Shown here piece by piece: positions 46,346 through 55,328 of a stretch of DNA of 62,352 nt. The DNA is from Pseudomonadota bacterium. Its GTDB lineage: Bacteria > Pseudomonadota > Gammaproteobacteria > Steroidobacterales > GCA-2729495. Within the stretch, counting starts at the first letter, position 1; each line of letters opens with the position of its first letter. The notes below the pieces were generated by a model. That model ran no database searches. It saw only the letters and a program-made list of their open reading frames with translations, and was not told the origin of the DNA. Both the position numbers and the translations under genes were made by a program. The stretch lies in assembly GCA_963204745.1 (NCBI GenBank), contig CAUJHF010000059.1:1-62352 (forward strand), written 5' to 3'.

Positions 46346-47320
46346 CTACGTCGCCCATGGAAACATGACGTTGCCGCGGAACTCGGCGAAACTGGTGCTC
46401 TGCTCCACCGCAAACCGGGGGATATCCAGATCCACCCACTCACTGGTCTTGCGTATTCCCCCATAGTAGGAGAACGCCGTGAGTACGCCGCGCTCGCGCA
46501 GGCACGCCATGGAATCGGCATTGAACGCATCCCGCACACCAAATGGATAGGCAAAGGTCTGCATCGCGATTCCAACTTCTTCCCTGAGCCGGCGCTCACA
46601 ACCGGTGATTTCGGCCATCTGCTGTTCGCGGCTCAGCCGGGCCATGACCGGATGATTCACGGTATGTCCGCCGATGGTCATTCCGCTGGCGTGCAGCTCG
46701 CGAACCATGTCCCATGTCATCCAGTTCTGTTGCAGCGCCTCTGCATTCTCCACCAACCGTCCGCTGCCGGTTGCCTCACCGATCGCATGCAGAAAATCGC
46801 CAGTACGGTCGTCCGGCAATGTCCACCAGGTATTCAGCAGCTTCCGTATCGTCTGTTCGCGCTCGGGTTCGTCGACCAGCAACGGGGCCGGGAAAAAAGC
46901 CGGAATATCCAGCGAGGTACTCCGGCCGGTACGCACCATCCATGCGATCTCGTCCCAGAACGGCACACGCGGACTGTCGATGAACCCCGTGGCAATAAAG
47001 AATGTCGCCTTCAGTTTATGCGCCAGCAGTACAGGCAGTGCATCGCTGTAGTTGTCGCGATAACCATCATCGAAGGTAAGCAGGACGTGCCGCCCGCGCT
47101 TCCTGCGCAGCGCCGCGGGGATATCACCCGGATCGATAACGTCGAAATGCGCCTTCAGCCAGCGCAGCTGGGAATCCAGGTCTTCAACCGTCGCACTCCA
47201 GAGACCGCGGTCATAGACCGAGCGGCGGCCGTCACCGATGCGATGGTAATTGATGCCAATGACGCCATGCCATCGCACCATGGAGCCGGCAAGCCGGCGC
47301 GCAAATGCAGGTATTCTCAC
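46346..47320 (-). CDS. Polysaccharide deacetylase family protein (NodB homology)
   Basis: A 324-residue carbohydrate esterase family 4 protein. The metal motif is TFDDGYRDN (catalytic Asp and metal Asp), and the H-x-x-x-H ligand pair is in IGGHTVNHPVMARLS. It resembles the deacetylases found in exopolysaccharide loci that remove acetyl from N-acetylhexosamines. It starts with GTG at 47320 and is the first gene of the deacetylase/acetyltransferase/SCO unit. It is divergent from the acyltransferase gene. Confidence 0.88.
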   Translation of the reverse strand: MRIPAFARRLAGSMVRWHGVIGINYHRIGDGRRSVYDRGLWSATVEDLDSQLRWLKAHFDVIDPGDIPAALRRKRGRHVLLTFDDGYRDNYSDALPVLLAHKLKATFFIATGFIDSPRVPFWDEIAWMVRTGRSTSLDIPAFFPAPLLVDEPEREQTIRKLLNTWWTLPDDRTGDFLHAIGEATGSGRLVENAEALQQNWMTWDMVRELHASGMTIGGHTVNHPVMARLSREQQMAEITGCERRLREEVGIAMQTFAYPFGVRDAFNADSMACLRERGVLTAFSYYGGIRKTSEWVDLDIPRFAVEQSTSFAEFRGNVMFPWAT

Positions 47321-47392
47321 TTGGAAGCAGAGCCTTGGTAGCCAAACACATGAAGCCGTAGGATAGGCCGCTGAAGGCCGGTACGGACTTTA

Positions 47393-47407
47393 GCACTTAA
47401 GAAGTGC
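47393..47407. promoter_or_regulatory. Small palindrome in divergent polysaccharide promoter region
   Basis: GCACTT (47393-47398) and AAGTGC (47402-47407) are inverted copies around 3 bases, 14 bases before the acyltransferase ATG at 47422 and in the divergent space with the deacetylase gene. It is short and may be chance. Confidence 0.25.
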
Positions 47408-47421
47408 ATGCAGGAATCGTG

Positions 47422-48585
47422 ATGCCTCGACATCGGGAATTCGAATATCCGCCGCCCGCCAGACCAGCGAATGCGTCACATATTCCGGGTCTCGACGGCC
47501 TGCGCGGCGTGGCCATTCTGCTCGTTCTGGTTCACATGCTCAATGTGCTGGACGTTCAGCAAGGCATGTCGGCCTGGGTGTTTGGCCGCATCAGCCAGGT
47601 CGGCTGGACCGGCGTGCAACTGTTCTTTGTGCTGAGTGGATTCCTCATTACCGGCATCCTGCTGGACACGCAACGATCGAAGAAATATTTTTCCGCCTTT
47701 TACGGACGTCGCACGCTGCGCATCTTCCCGCTTTACTTCAGCGTGCTGACGCTGGCGTTCGTGATCCTGCCCTGGCTCGGCAAAGTGCCGGCATCCGTTG
47801 CCATCGACCGGCATCATCAGCTATGGCTCTGGACATACCTGTCAAACTGGGCAGCAATTTTCGACCAGGGCAGCAAGGCCTTTCCCCATTTCTGGTCATT
47901 GGCGGTTGAAGAGCAGTTCTATCTGGTCTGGCCTCTGCTGGTCCGTTCACGCAGCGCGGAACAGTGCCTGCGATTTTGTCTCGGGGTTGCAGCAGTGGCA
48001 CTGGCACTGCGCTGCGTGCTGGCCGGAGCCGGCGTTTCCGACGACCTTATCTATGAGAATTCCTTTTGCCGCATGGACGCGCTGGCTTTGGGTGGAGCTG
48101 CCGCAGCGGCAGTCCGGATACCGGCATGGAAGGCGCGACTGCTCACCATGCACGATCGCTGGCTCGTCCGGGCCGCCATGCTGGGCCTGTTCGGACTCCT
48201 GGTAACACGCGGCTTCTGGACCGGAACGCCGGTTGGCATCACCATCGGCTATACGATCGTGGCACTGACCGGCACACTGCTGCTCATCGCCATCGTCGGC
48301 GCCGAAGCCAGCGGTGCATCGGGGTGGGTCAGAATATTCCGCTGGCGCCCGTTGCGGGCCATGGGCAAGTACAGCTACGCGATATATGTCCTTCACAAAC
48401 CGCTGCACGATCTGGCTGGAAAGCCGCTGCTCAAGGTCTTGCGGATCGACGTCACGCAATCAGTGGCATGGAGTGCAGGCTATATGGCAGTGGCCATCGC
48501 CTGCAGTTTCCTGCTGGCCTTTTGCTCATGGCATCTGCTGGAGAAGCGGTTCCTCGGCATGAAACGATTCTTCGTCGCAAGCTGA
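47422..48585 (+). CDS. Acyltransferase 3 family membrane protein
   Basis: A 387-residue membrane protein with about ten helices. The family signature is IPGLDGLRGVAILLVLVHM, in which the acceptor-site Arg and His are conserved, followed by GVQLFFVLSGFLITGILLD and FYGRRTLRIFPLYF. It transfers acyl groups (mostly acetyl) to surface polysaccharides or lipid-linked sugars. I start at MPRHREF, with AGGA seven bases upstream, instead of at the GTG 18 bases earlier. Confidence 0.9.
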   Translation: MPRHREFEYPPPARPANASHIPGLDGLRGVAILLVLVHMLNVLDVQQGMSAWVFGRISQVGWTGVQLFFVLSGFLITGILLDTQRSKKYFSAFYGRRTLRIFPLYFSVLTLAFVILPWLGKVPASVAIDRHHQLWLWTYLSNWAAIFDQGSKAFPHFWSLAVEEQFYLVWPLLVRSRSAEQCLRFCLGVAAVALALRCVLAGAGVSDDLIYENSFCRMDALALGGAAAAAVRIPAWKARLLTMHDRWLVRAAMLGLFGLLVTRGFWTGTPVGITIGYTIVALTGTLLLIAIVGAEASGASGWVRIFRWRPLRAMGKYSYAIYVLHKPLHDLAGKPLLKVLRIDVTQSVAWSAGYMAVAIACSFLLAFCSWHLLEKRFLGMKRFFVAS

Positions 48586-48606
48586 TCAGCAGGGGGTCGC
48601 GAGGAA

Positions 48607-49815
48607 TCACCGCGCAGCCGGCGGACTCCGGTCCAGGCACTCGGCAAAGCGCTGCGCCATCCGTTCTCGCGTAAACTGCAATACCGCGCTCTTGTCAGCC
48701 GCGTTGCCATGCCCGGCACGGGCTTTTGCAACCAGCTCCAGAATTGCCTGCCTGATCCCGGCTACATCGGTTGGTGCCGCGACCCTGTGCAGCACCCTGC
48801 TTTCCCGCAATACCCAGGCAATGTCGCTGTCGAGTTCGGAAATCGCAAGTATCGGCCGTCCGGTACCGAGGTACTCAAAGAGCTTGGCCTGAATCCCGAA
48901 CCGGTAACCCGGATTCTGGAACAGCACCAGGATGTCAGCGCTCATCATCTTCTGCAGCGATTCCGCATAGGGAACCTGCCCCGGCCGGTGCACGGTGCTG
49001 CCCAGGCCACGCTGGCTGATCTCGGCCGCCAGGTTGTACATCGAGTCCGTCTGGCGACCGAGGAAGGTGCAATCAACCGGCACCTGTTCCGCCTGCAGCC
49101 GTGCAAATGCATCGAGAAACGGCCGCGGATCGCGACCGGAATACAGCTCGCCGGCATGCAATATCATCAACCGGTCGCCGGGCGGTGGCACATCGATCGA
49201 TGCAAACTTTTCCGGATCAAAGCCGTTGGTGATGACATGCATTTTCGCCGCATGTTCAGGATATGCCCTGCACCAGCCCTCGCGATTCAGGGGTGTATTC
49301 GCCACGATCTGGTCTGCATGCCGCATCACACTGCTTTCAAGCCGGCGATCAATGTGCGCGGACAGGCCTGAAGTATCCAGCCGATTGGTAACCCACGGGT
49401 CGCGGAAACAGGCAACCCAGTACAGGCCATGGCGCTTCTGCACCCAGCGCCCGAGCAAGTGCACGATGCCTGGTGGACTCGAAGTGATGACAGCGTCGGG
49501 CCGGTGCTCGGCAATCATCCGGTTGCAGGCCTCTCTCGCCTTCACGATCCAGTGCGCTTCCGGTGCAATCCGCCCGACGACCCGGCCGGCAACGCCCTCA
49601 TCAATGAACGGTACCCGCGCAACCGGTGTCTGCGCCGGAACCTGATCGAGCAAGGAGGCATCGGTCGGCTCCCATGGCACCCGTGGGGGCGCGACGACAA
49701 CCGGCTGCCAGCCAAACTGCGGCAGGTAGCGAACCAGCCCCAGCATTCGATAGACGGCTACCGCACCTGATGGCGGAAAATGATAGGTCAGCAACAGTAC
49801 CTTGCGTAAAGCCAT
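48607..49815 (-). CDS. Glycosyltransferase family 4 (exopolysaccharide type)
   Basis: A 402-residue GT-B enzyme. The N-terminus VLLLTYHFPPSGAVAVYRMLGLVRYLPQFGWQPVVV is the usual acceptor-side start of exopolysaccharide GT4 proteins. The C-terminal domain has MILHAGELYSGRDPRPFLDAFARL and LFEYLGTGRPILAI, with the conserved acidic residue near FGIQAKLFEYLG that holds the sugar nucleotide. The substrate sugar cannot be told. It follows the GT2 gene after 24 bases on the same strand. Confidence 0.88.
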   Translation of the reverse strand: MALRKVLLLTYHFPPSGAVAVYRMLGLVRYLPQFGWQPVVVAPPRVPWEPTDASLLDQVPAQTPVARVPFIDEGVAGRVVGRIAPEAHWIVKAREACNRMIAEHRPDAVITSSPPGIVHLLGRWVQKRHGLYWVACFRDPWVTNRLDTSGLSAHIDRRLESSVMRHADQIVANTPLNREGWCRAYPEHAAKMHVITNGFDPEKFASIDVPPPGDRLMILHAGELYSGRDPRPFLDAFARLQAEQVPVDCTFLGRQTDSMYNLAAEISQRGLGSTVHRPGQVPYAESLQKMMSADILVLFQNPGYRFGIQAKLFEYLGTGRPILAISELDSDIAWVLRESRVLHRVAAPTDVAGIRQAILELVAKARAGHGNAADKSAVLQFTRERMAQRFAECLDRSPPAAR

Positions 49816-49839
49816 TTCTGTTCCGGTCCTGTTGCCCGA

Positions 49840-50928
49840 TCACCGTCGGGACGGTGACTGTTCTCCGGACTGGCCGGCAAGGGTCCGGCGCGCGCCCTGC
49901 AACCGGCTGACGAGAAATGCCGGCAAGGCCAGTTTCAGAGCTGTACGCAGGAACAACGATATCTCACACCCGTGGTACAGGCTGTAAACCAGGTACTTCA
50001 GGGCCAGCCAGCGACTTGTATCGACTGCCGCAGAGGCCATGGTGAAATACCAGCTGCGGTAAAGCTCGCGCACCCGCGAGGCATCCGCGCGCAGAGCCGG
50101 ATCGGCGGCGAGCATCCGTTCAAACATGAGCATCTCCCGCGGCACGTGTCGCAGGGCATTTGACATGCTCGACATCTGTCCCGCCGACAGGCGATAGCGC
50201 AACAGGGGATGATCGAGATAGGCAAAGGAAAATTTGCGGCTGGCCCGAACGAAGAACTCCCAGTCGGCAGCCGACGGAAACTCCGCGTCGAGCTCACCGG
50301 TAAGGGTCCAGACCTCGCGGCGCATCATGACAGTCGGCGGATGCACGAAGTTGCCATAGGCTATCGCCGGATAGACCTTCCCGCGATACAGCGGTACCGA
50401 CAGTTTCTGTGTGCCCGCATCGGCCACAACGGTATCGGCTGCACCATAGAGCGTGTGCAGCCCGAAGCGGCCGATCTGCCCGTAGTAATGCGCGGCGAAC
50501 GACGGGGAGACCTGGCCCTCGGCATTGAATGCCGAGAAACCACCGGAAACCAGGCCGATCTCCGGATAGCGCTGCAGCACTTCCATTTGCAGCGCCAGCC
50601 GCCCCGGCTCACACAGATCATCGGAATCGAGCCAGGCGACAAACTCGCCCCGCGCCTCCCGGTGGCCGCGATTGCGTGCTGCTGCCAGCCCGGCATTTGG
50701 CTGGGTCACACATCTCACCCTGCCAGAGAATCCTGCGATTACATCCAGCGTGGCGTCCGTGGATCCGTCATTGACAACGATGACCTCTACCTCATCGCCG
50801 GCCTGCTGCAAGACACTTTCGAGAGTCTCACGCAGGAATGCTGCCTGGTTGTATGCAGGGATAACCACGCTGAGGCGCGGCGTATCCCGCGATGCTTGCG
50901 ACAAAGCGACGTCCCCTGATTGAGGCAA
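49840..50928 (-). CDS. Glycosyltransferase family 2
   Basis: A 362-residue GT-A enzyme. It opens RLSVVIPAYNQAAFLRETLESVL, with VIVVNDGSTDATL in the nucleotide-binding region and the D-x-D-like pair in VAWLDSDDLCEPGRL. A segment of about 100 helical residues follows (LRADASRVRELYRSWYFTMASA). It should add a sugar to a surface polysaccharide intermediate. It is first in a two-gene minus-strand unit with the GT4 gene. Confidence 0.9.
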   Translation of the reverse strand: MPQSGDVALSQASRDTPRLSVVIPAYNQAAFLRETLESVLQQAGDEVEVIVVNDGSTDATLDVIAGFSGRVRCVTQPNAGLAAARNRGHREARGEFVAWLDSDDLCEPGRLALQMEVLQRYPEIGLVSGGFSAFNAEGQVSPSFAAHYYGQIGRFGLHTLYGAADTVVADAGTQKLSVPLYRGKVYPAIAYGNFVHPPTVMMRREVWTLTGELDAEFPSAADWEFFVRASRKFSFAYLDHPLLRYRLSAGQMSSMSNALRHVPREMLMFERMLAADPALRADASRVRELYRSWYFTMASAAVDTSRWLALKYLVYSLYHGCEISLFLRTALKLALPAFLVSRLQGARRTLAGQSGEQSPSRR

Positions 50929-50964
50929 CAGAGTCCCTGACGTGACGCTACAGGCTGCTGGCGG

Positions 50965-51735
50965 TCACTGCGCCTTGGCGCGGACCTTGTAGTTGCCGCG
51001 CTGCTGATCGAACTCGAGCTCCAGCATGCCCTGCTTCGCCGCGTCTTCGAGCAGTTCGGAAAAGCTCCGGTAACCATAGATGGTTTCATTGAAGCCCGGA
51101 TAGACGCGCCGCACAGTCTGCTTCACCAGCGAACCCCACAGCGGATCGTACTCGGCTGACAGCGACTCGACGGTTGCCGCCACCTGATCGAGGGCCTCGC
51201 TCTGCTGCTTGTTCTTGGAAGGTTTGGCCCGGGTCCGCGGACGCTGGGAAACGGTCACCAGATCGTCATAGAAAATGAACTCGTCGCAGTTAGCGGCCAG
51301 CAGGTCGGAAGTCGAGTTGCGCACACCGCAGCCGATCACCCGCTTGTCGTTTTCCTTGAGCTTGGAAACCAGCGGAGAGAAATCGCTGTCACCAGTCAGC
51401 AGGACGAAGGTGTCGATGTGCGCCTTCGAATAGCACATGTCCAGCGCATCGACGACCATGCGGATGTCGGCGCTGTTCTTGCCACTCACCTTGGTTTGCG
51501 GGATATCGATCATCTCGAAACCCTGGCGGTGAAATTCCTGCATGAACTGGCGGTAGCGGCTCCAGTCGCAGTAGGCCCGCTTCGCGACGATGCGACCTTT
51601 CTCGAGGATGCGTTTCAGCACGATCTCGATCTCGAAGCGTCCGACCTTTGTGTCCTGGACACCGAGCGCCAGATTCTCGAAATCAACGTATACCGCTATA
51701 CCGACTTCACCACTCTTTGTGTGTTCGTTTGCCAT
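50965..51735 (-). CDS. NYN domain (LabA/DUF88) protein with C-terminal LOTUS/OST-HTH domain
   Basis: A 256-residue protein. Residues of about 10-160 form a NYN nuclease-like fold with the acidic cluster expected for metal binding: IAVYVDFENLALG near the start, SADIRMVVDAL, and FVLLTGDSDFSPLV. A linker of 40 residues leads to a C-terminal LOTUS (OST-HTH) domain (PLWGSLVKQTVRRVYPGFNETIYGYRSFSELLEDA), which binds structured RNA in other proteins. It is likely an RNA-processing enzyme. I start at MANEHTK; the frame stays open 21 codons further with no similarity. Confidence 0.9.
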   Translation of the reverse strand: MANEHTKSGEVGIAVYVDFENLALGVQDTKVGRFEIEIVLKRILEKGRIVAKRAYCDWSRYRQFMQEFHRQGFEMIDIPQTKVSGKNSADIRMVVDALDMCYSKAHIDTFVLLTGDSDFSPLVSKLKENDKRVIGCGVRNSTSDLLAANCDEFIFYDDLVTVSQRPRTRAKPSKNKQQSEALDQVAATVESLSAEYDPLWGSLVKQTVRRVYPGFNETIYGYRSFSELLEDAAKQGMLELEFDQQRGNYKVRAKAQ

Positions 51736-51863
51736 CTGCAGTCTCACCGGAACTATCGTACAGGTGACCATGGTCCGAGATTGACGCACGCGGAGCAAGG
51801 GCTGGCCGGATGAATGTTTGCTGTTAGGCTAGCGATCAACCGGGTGACAAAGCACAAATAGCG

Positions 51864-53951
51864 ATGATCGGCAGGCAATTCATGGTCCGTCGCCTACTGC
51901 AGCCCTGGCTGGTGGTGATCGCCATTGGCCTCCCGCCGGCAGCGCTGCTGGCCGACGATGCCGTCCCGGCAGGCAGCGACTGGCTGCATGTGGGCGGCGA
52001 TGCCGGAGGCTCACGCTACTCGTCGCTCGAGCAGATCAATCACAAGAACGTCTGGCGCCTGGAGCGGGCGTGGACCTGGCGGCACGGCGACCTGGAACGA
52101 TTCCCGGAGCAGCGGGAATTTGCCGGCTTCAATACGACGCCGATCCTGCTGCCGGCAGATGCCGGTGGTGCGCTGGTGCTTTGCACGCCGTTCAATCGGC
52201 TGGTCGCGCTTGATCCGGCAAGCGGCAAGGAGCGGTGGAGCTTTGACCCCAAGGTCCGCTTCGGCAAGTCGCCGGCGCCGCTCAGGTGCCTGGGCGTCAG
52301 CTACTGGCGCGACCCGAAAGCCCGGCCTGCCGAGGTTTGCACTCACCGGATTTTTGCCGGTACCAGCGACCGGCGCCTGCTGGCAGTCGATGCGATCACG
52401 GGCACGCCCTGCGCCGGATTTGGCAGCAATGGACAGGTCGACGTCAATCCGCTGTTTGCTGCGAGCGCGCTGGCGCCGGCCGATCCCCGGGACGTGCAAT
52501 TTTCTGCGCCACCCGTGCTGGTCAATGACGTGCTCGTAATCGGCCATGTCGACAGCAGCAAGAACCTCGCTGCGCGTGCGCCGAGCGGCGAGATCCGGGC
52601 CTTCGACGCCCGCAGCGGTGCCTTTCTCTGGAGTTTTGATCCTGTACCGCGCAACCCTGAAGGTCCGCAGGCTGGAAGCTGGACACCGGAAAGCCTCGCG
52701 AGCACCGGCGGCGGCAACGCCTCAAGCCTGTTGTCGGTCGACGAGAAGCGCGATCTGGTTTTCGTGCCGACCTCGAGCGCATCGCCGGACTGGTTCGGTG
52801 GCACGCGGCCAGGCGACAACCGCCTTGCAAACTCGCTGGTCGCCCTTCGCGGCAGTACAGGCAAGGTCGTGTGGCATTTCCAGACCGTGCATCACGATGT
52901 CTGGGACCGGGATACGCCAGCCCAGCCCATGCTGGTGGACATCCCGAAGGACGGACGGCGTATTCCGGCCGTCGTCATCCTCACCAGGCAGTCACTCGTG
53001 TTTGTGCTGAACCGCGAGACCGGCGTGCCGCTGTTTCCGGTCGAAGAGCGCCCGGTGCCCGCCGCCGGCGTTGCGGGCGAACTGCTGTCGAAGACCCAGC
53101 CGTTTCCGGTCAAGCCGCCACCGCTGATGAACACGCAGCTCGGGCCGGACGATGCGTGGGGACTGACTTTCTGGGATCAAAACCGGTGCCGCGAGCTGAT
53201 CACTGGCGCAGGCCATGGCAACCTCTACACGCCGCCGGACGACAAGGGCTGGATCATGTTTCCGGGTCCGGCCGGTGGCGTGAACTGGGGCGGTGGTGCC
53301 TTCGATCCAAACCACAATCTGCTGGTCACGAATCTTGCACAGATCGGCATGTACCTGAAACTGCTGCCGCGCGCCGCCGTACCGCCGGCAGAAGATGCAG
53401 ATCTGCAACGCGGCACACCGACGGGGCAGCCTGGCATCATTCAGGGCACACCCTGGGCCATCGAGCAGCATGCCCTGCTCGGCCCAAGCGGGCTGCCGTG
53501 CACCAGTCCGCCATGGTCCACACTGGTGGGCGTGGACCTTGCGGCGGGAGAAATCCGCTGGAGCGTGCCGCTGGGCACGATCGACAAGCTCGCATCGCGC
53601 CGCCTGCCGCCATTCAAGTGGGGCGGACCGGTGGCGGGCGGCCCGATCGTGACCGCCGGCGGCATCACGCTGATCGGCTCGACAGCAGATGCAAAGCTGC
53701 GCGCCTTCGACACGGAAACCGGGCATGAACTCTGGTCCGTGTCGCTGCCGGGCCCTGCACACGCCAATCCGATGACTTATGCCGCCAATGGCCGGCAGTA
53801 TGTCGTGGTCGCTGCCGGCGGCGACGCGCTGGTCAGCCCGGAGACCATCGATGACTATCTCGTAGCTTATGCACTGCCCGATGAATACCTCAAGCGACAA
53901 CCACAGACTGGCGCTCCGGCGCTGGATTCGGGGCCGGTCAGCGTGCCATGA
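51864..53951 (+). CDS. PQQ-dependent quinoprotein dehydrogenase
   Basis: A 695-residue beta-propeller quinoprotein of the glucose/quinate-shikimate dehydrogenase branch. Marks are WLHVGGDAGGSRYSSLEQINHKNVWRL, VALDPASGKERWSFDP, WHFQTVHHDVWDRDTPAQPMLVDI and GPAGGVNWGGGAFDP. The membrane domain of glucose dehydrogenase (five helices) is missing; a signal peptide (LVVIAIGLPPAALLADD) sends it to the periplasm, so it needs a cytochrome or quinone partner. The substrate is probably a sugar, sugar acid or cyclic alcohol. A small cysteine-rich protein gene follows after 36 bases. Confidence 0.88.
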   Translation: MIGRQFMVRRLLQPWLVVIAIGLPPAALLADDAVPAGSDWLHVGGDAGGSRYSSLEQINHKNVWRLERAWTWRHGDLERFPEQREFAGFNTTPILLPADAGGALVLCTPFNRLVALDPASGKERWSFDPKVRFGKSPAPLRCLGVSYWRDPKARPAEVCTHRIFAGTSDRRLLAVDAITGTPCAGFGSNGQVDVNPLFAASALAPADPRDVQFSAPPVLVNDVLVIGHVDSSKNLAARAPSGEIRAFDARSGAFLWSFDPVPRNPEGPQAGSWTPESLASTGGGNASSLLSVDEKRDLVFVPTSSASPDWFGGTRPGDNRLANSLVALRGSTGKVVWHFQTVHHDVWDRDTPAQPMLVDIPKDGRRIPAVVILTRQSLVFVLNRETGVPLFPVEERPVPAAGVAGELLSKTQPFPVKPPPLMNTQLGPDDAWGLTFWDQNRCRELITGAGHGNLYTPPDDKGWIMFPGPAGGVNWGGGAFDPNHNLLVTNLAQIGMYLKLLPRAAVPPAEDADLQRGTPTGQPGIIQGTPWAIEQHALLGPSGLPCTSPPWSTLVGVDLAAGEIRWSVPLGTIDKLASRRLPPFKWGGPVAGGPIVTAGGITLIGSTADAKLRAFDTETGHELWSVSLPGPAHANPMTYAANGRQYVVVAAGGDALVSPETIDDYLVAYALPDEYLKRQPQTGAPALDSGPVSVP

Positions 53952-53987
53952 TCTGGACACCTCATCCCTGACCACATGGAGACGTCT

Positions 53988-54332
53988 ATGAAGTCCAAGC
54001 TGATCGCAACTGTTGCGTTGCTGGCGATTGCCCCTCTTGCTGCCTTCGCGGCCGACGGCGCGGGCCACTGCAATTACACCCAGAAGAACATGTTTGCCGG
54101 CCCGTTCAAGGTCTGTGATATGCCGGCATCTGCGGACAAATGCACCGAGCTCGGCAAGACCGACGACAACAGCGACTCGGCCCACGGCGACGGCGACTGC
54201 CCCGATGCAGGCCGCGTCGGCATCTGCGACATGGGCGACAACGGCCTGCGCGTCTACTATGACGGCGAGCCGGACAGCCTGGAGATCGGCTGTGGTTTCC
54301 AGGGCGGCGAATGGACGACGACCGCCAAGTAA
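53988..54332 (+). CDS. Small cysteine-rich secreted protein (unknown)
   Basis: A 114-residue protein with a signal peptide (LIATVALLAIAPLAAFAAD). The mature part has about six cysteines (GHCNYTQ, FKVCDMP, DKCTELG, DGDCPD, GICDMG, IGCGF), probably three disulfides, and an Asp-rich loop (DDNSDSAHGDGDCPD) that could bind calcium. I recognise no family. I start at MKSKLIAT (53988) with GGAG eight bases upstream; an earlier ATG at 53976 overlaps that site. A strong terminator follows. It is probably cotranscribed with the PQQ dehydrogenase. Confidence 0.75.
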   Translation: MKSKLIATVALLAIAPLAAFAADGAGHCNYTQKNMFAGPFKVCDMPASADKCTELGKTDDNSDSAHGDGDCPDAGRVGICDMGDNGLRVYYDGEPDSLEIGCGFQGGEWTTTAK

Positions 54333-54359
54333 GTCCGGTTTTCAGGACCTGACAACCCG

Positions 54360-54388
54360 GGCCGGATCCGCATGGATCCGGCCTTTTT
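54360..54388 (+). terminator. Intrinsic terminator after the cysteine-rich protein gene
   Basis: GGCCGGATCC (54360-54369) and GGATCCGGCC (54374-54383) form a perfect 10-bp stem with loop GCAT, followed by TTTTT (54384-54388). This is a textbook Rho-independent terminator. It ends before the ATG at 54411 of the sigma factor gene, and it argues against the sigma frame beginning at 54372. Confidence 0.93.
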
Positions 54389-54410
54389 CATTTCCCCACC
54401 CGGCCACTGT

Positions 54411-55025
54411 ATGATCGTGATCATCCGATCAGACTGGCTGTATCCATCCGGAAAAAAGCGCAACGGTTTGACGACACAGCAATCCATACTCGAGCGAATC
54501 GCTGCCGGCGACAGCAGTGCAGTCAACGAATGCGTTGACCGTTACGGCAATCTGCTCTGGTCCCTGGCGCGGCGCTACCTGCGCAACACAAGTGATGCAG
54601 AGGATGCTGTGCAGGATGTGTTTATCGAGATCTGGCGCAGCTGTGCGCGATTCGATCCGGGCATCGCCAGCGAAACCACCTTCATCTCCACTATCGCCCG
54701 GCGCCGCTTCATCGACCGGCTCCGGCGGACCGGCCGGATCCCGGCGATGGATTCCCTCGACGACGAGGAAGGCGCGCCGGTGGATCCCGGTGTTGCCGCA
54801 ACCGTCGAGGAAGATACCGAGGTCGCCATCGTCGCCCGGGTGCTGGCCGACATGGATCCGGAGCACCGGAAGATCCTCGCCATGTCGTTGTACGAGGGCT
54901 ACAGCCACAGCGAGATCGCCGAGCAACTGGACATGCCGCTTGGCACGGTCAAGACGCGTGTGCGCCGCGGACTCATCCATATCCGCGAGCAGCTGCAGAT
55001 CACGGTCGGCGAGTCGCCCGAATGA
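54411..55025 (+). CDS. ECF-type sigma factor
   Basis: A 204-residue RNA polymerase sigma factor of the extracytoplasmic function group. Region 2 is DRYGNLLWSLARRYLRNTSDAEDAVQDVFIEIWR (core binding and -10 recognition), followed by TTFISTIARRRFIDRLRR. Region 4 is ALYEGYSHSEIAEQLDMPLGTVKTRVRRGLIHIREQL-like (-35 recognition). I start at the ATG at 54411, after the terminator; a later start near residue 20 is possible. Its stop overlaps the next gene's ATG (ATGA), which is the standard arrangement for a sigma/anti-sigma pair. Confidence 0.9.
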   Translation: MIVIIRSDWLYPSGKKRNGLTTQQSILERIAAGDSSAVNECVDRYGNLLWSLARRYLRNTSDAEDAVQDVFIEIWRSCARFDPGIASETTFISTIARRRFIDRLRRTGRIPAMDSLDDEEGAPVDPGVAATVEEDTEVAIVARVLADMDPEHRKILAMSLYEGYSHSEIAEQLDMPLGTVKTRVRRGLIHIREQLQITVGESPE

Positions 55026-55288
55026 GCCACATGCACACAAATCGACTGCTTGAACTGCTGGCCGAGGAGGCCCTTGCCGCACTCGATGCGGAACGCAGCG
55101 CTGAACTCGAAATGCTGCTCGCTGACTGTCCCGCTGCGCAACGCGACGCGCTGATGCAGACTGCGGCCATCACAACGCTCGCGTTTGTGCACAGCGACCG
55201 GTCAGCGCTGCAGTTCATGCCGGAGCGCCTCAAAGCCAGACTTCTCAGAGCAGCAGAGGCGCAGCGACTCCCGGCCAAACCGGGCTGA
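55022..55288 (+). CDS. Short anti-sigma-factor-like protein
   Basis: An 88-residue protein. The segment LLELLAEEALAALDAERSAELEMLLADCPAAQRDAL resembles the N-terminal sigma-binding domain of the RskA/ChrR-type anti-sigma factors. It lacks the usual membrane helix, C-terminal periplasmic domain and clear zinc H-x-x-x-C-x-x-C motif. Starting inside the sigma factor stop codon, it is coupled to sigma production. It may be a soluble anti-sigma or a truncated remnant. The function is inferred from position and this short resemblance. Confidence 0.6.
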   Translation: MSHMHTNRLLELLAEEALAALDAERSAELEMLLADCPAAQRDALMQTAAITTLAFVHSDRSALQFMPERLKARLLRAAEAQRLPAKPG

Positions 55289-55328
55289 GTGGCTCGCAGT
55301 CGGCAACGCTCCGCACTATCCTCACCGC

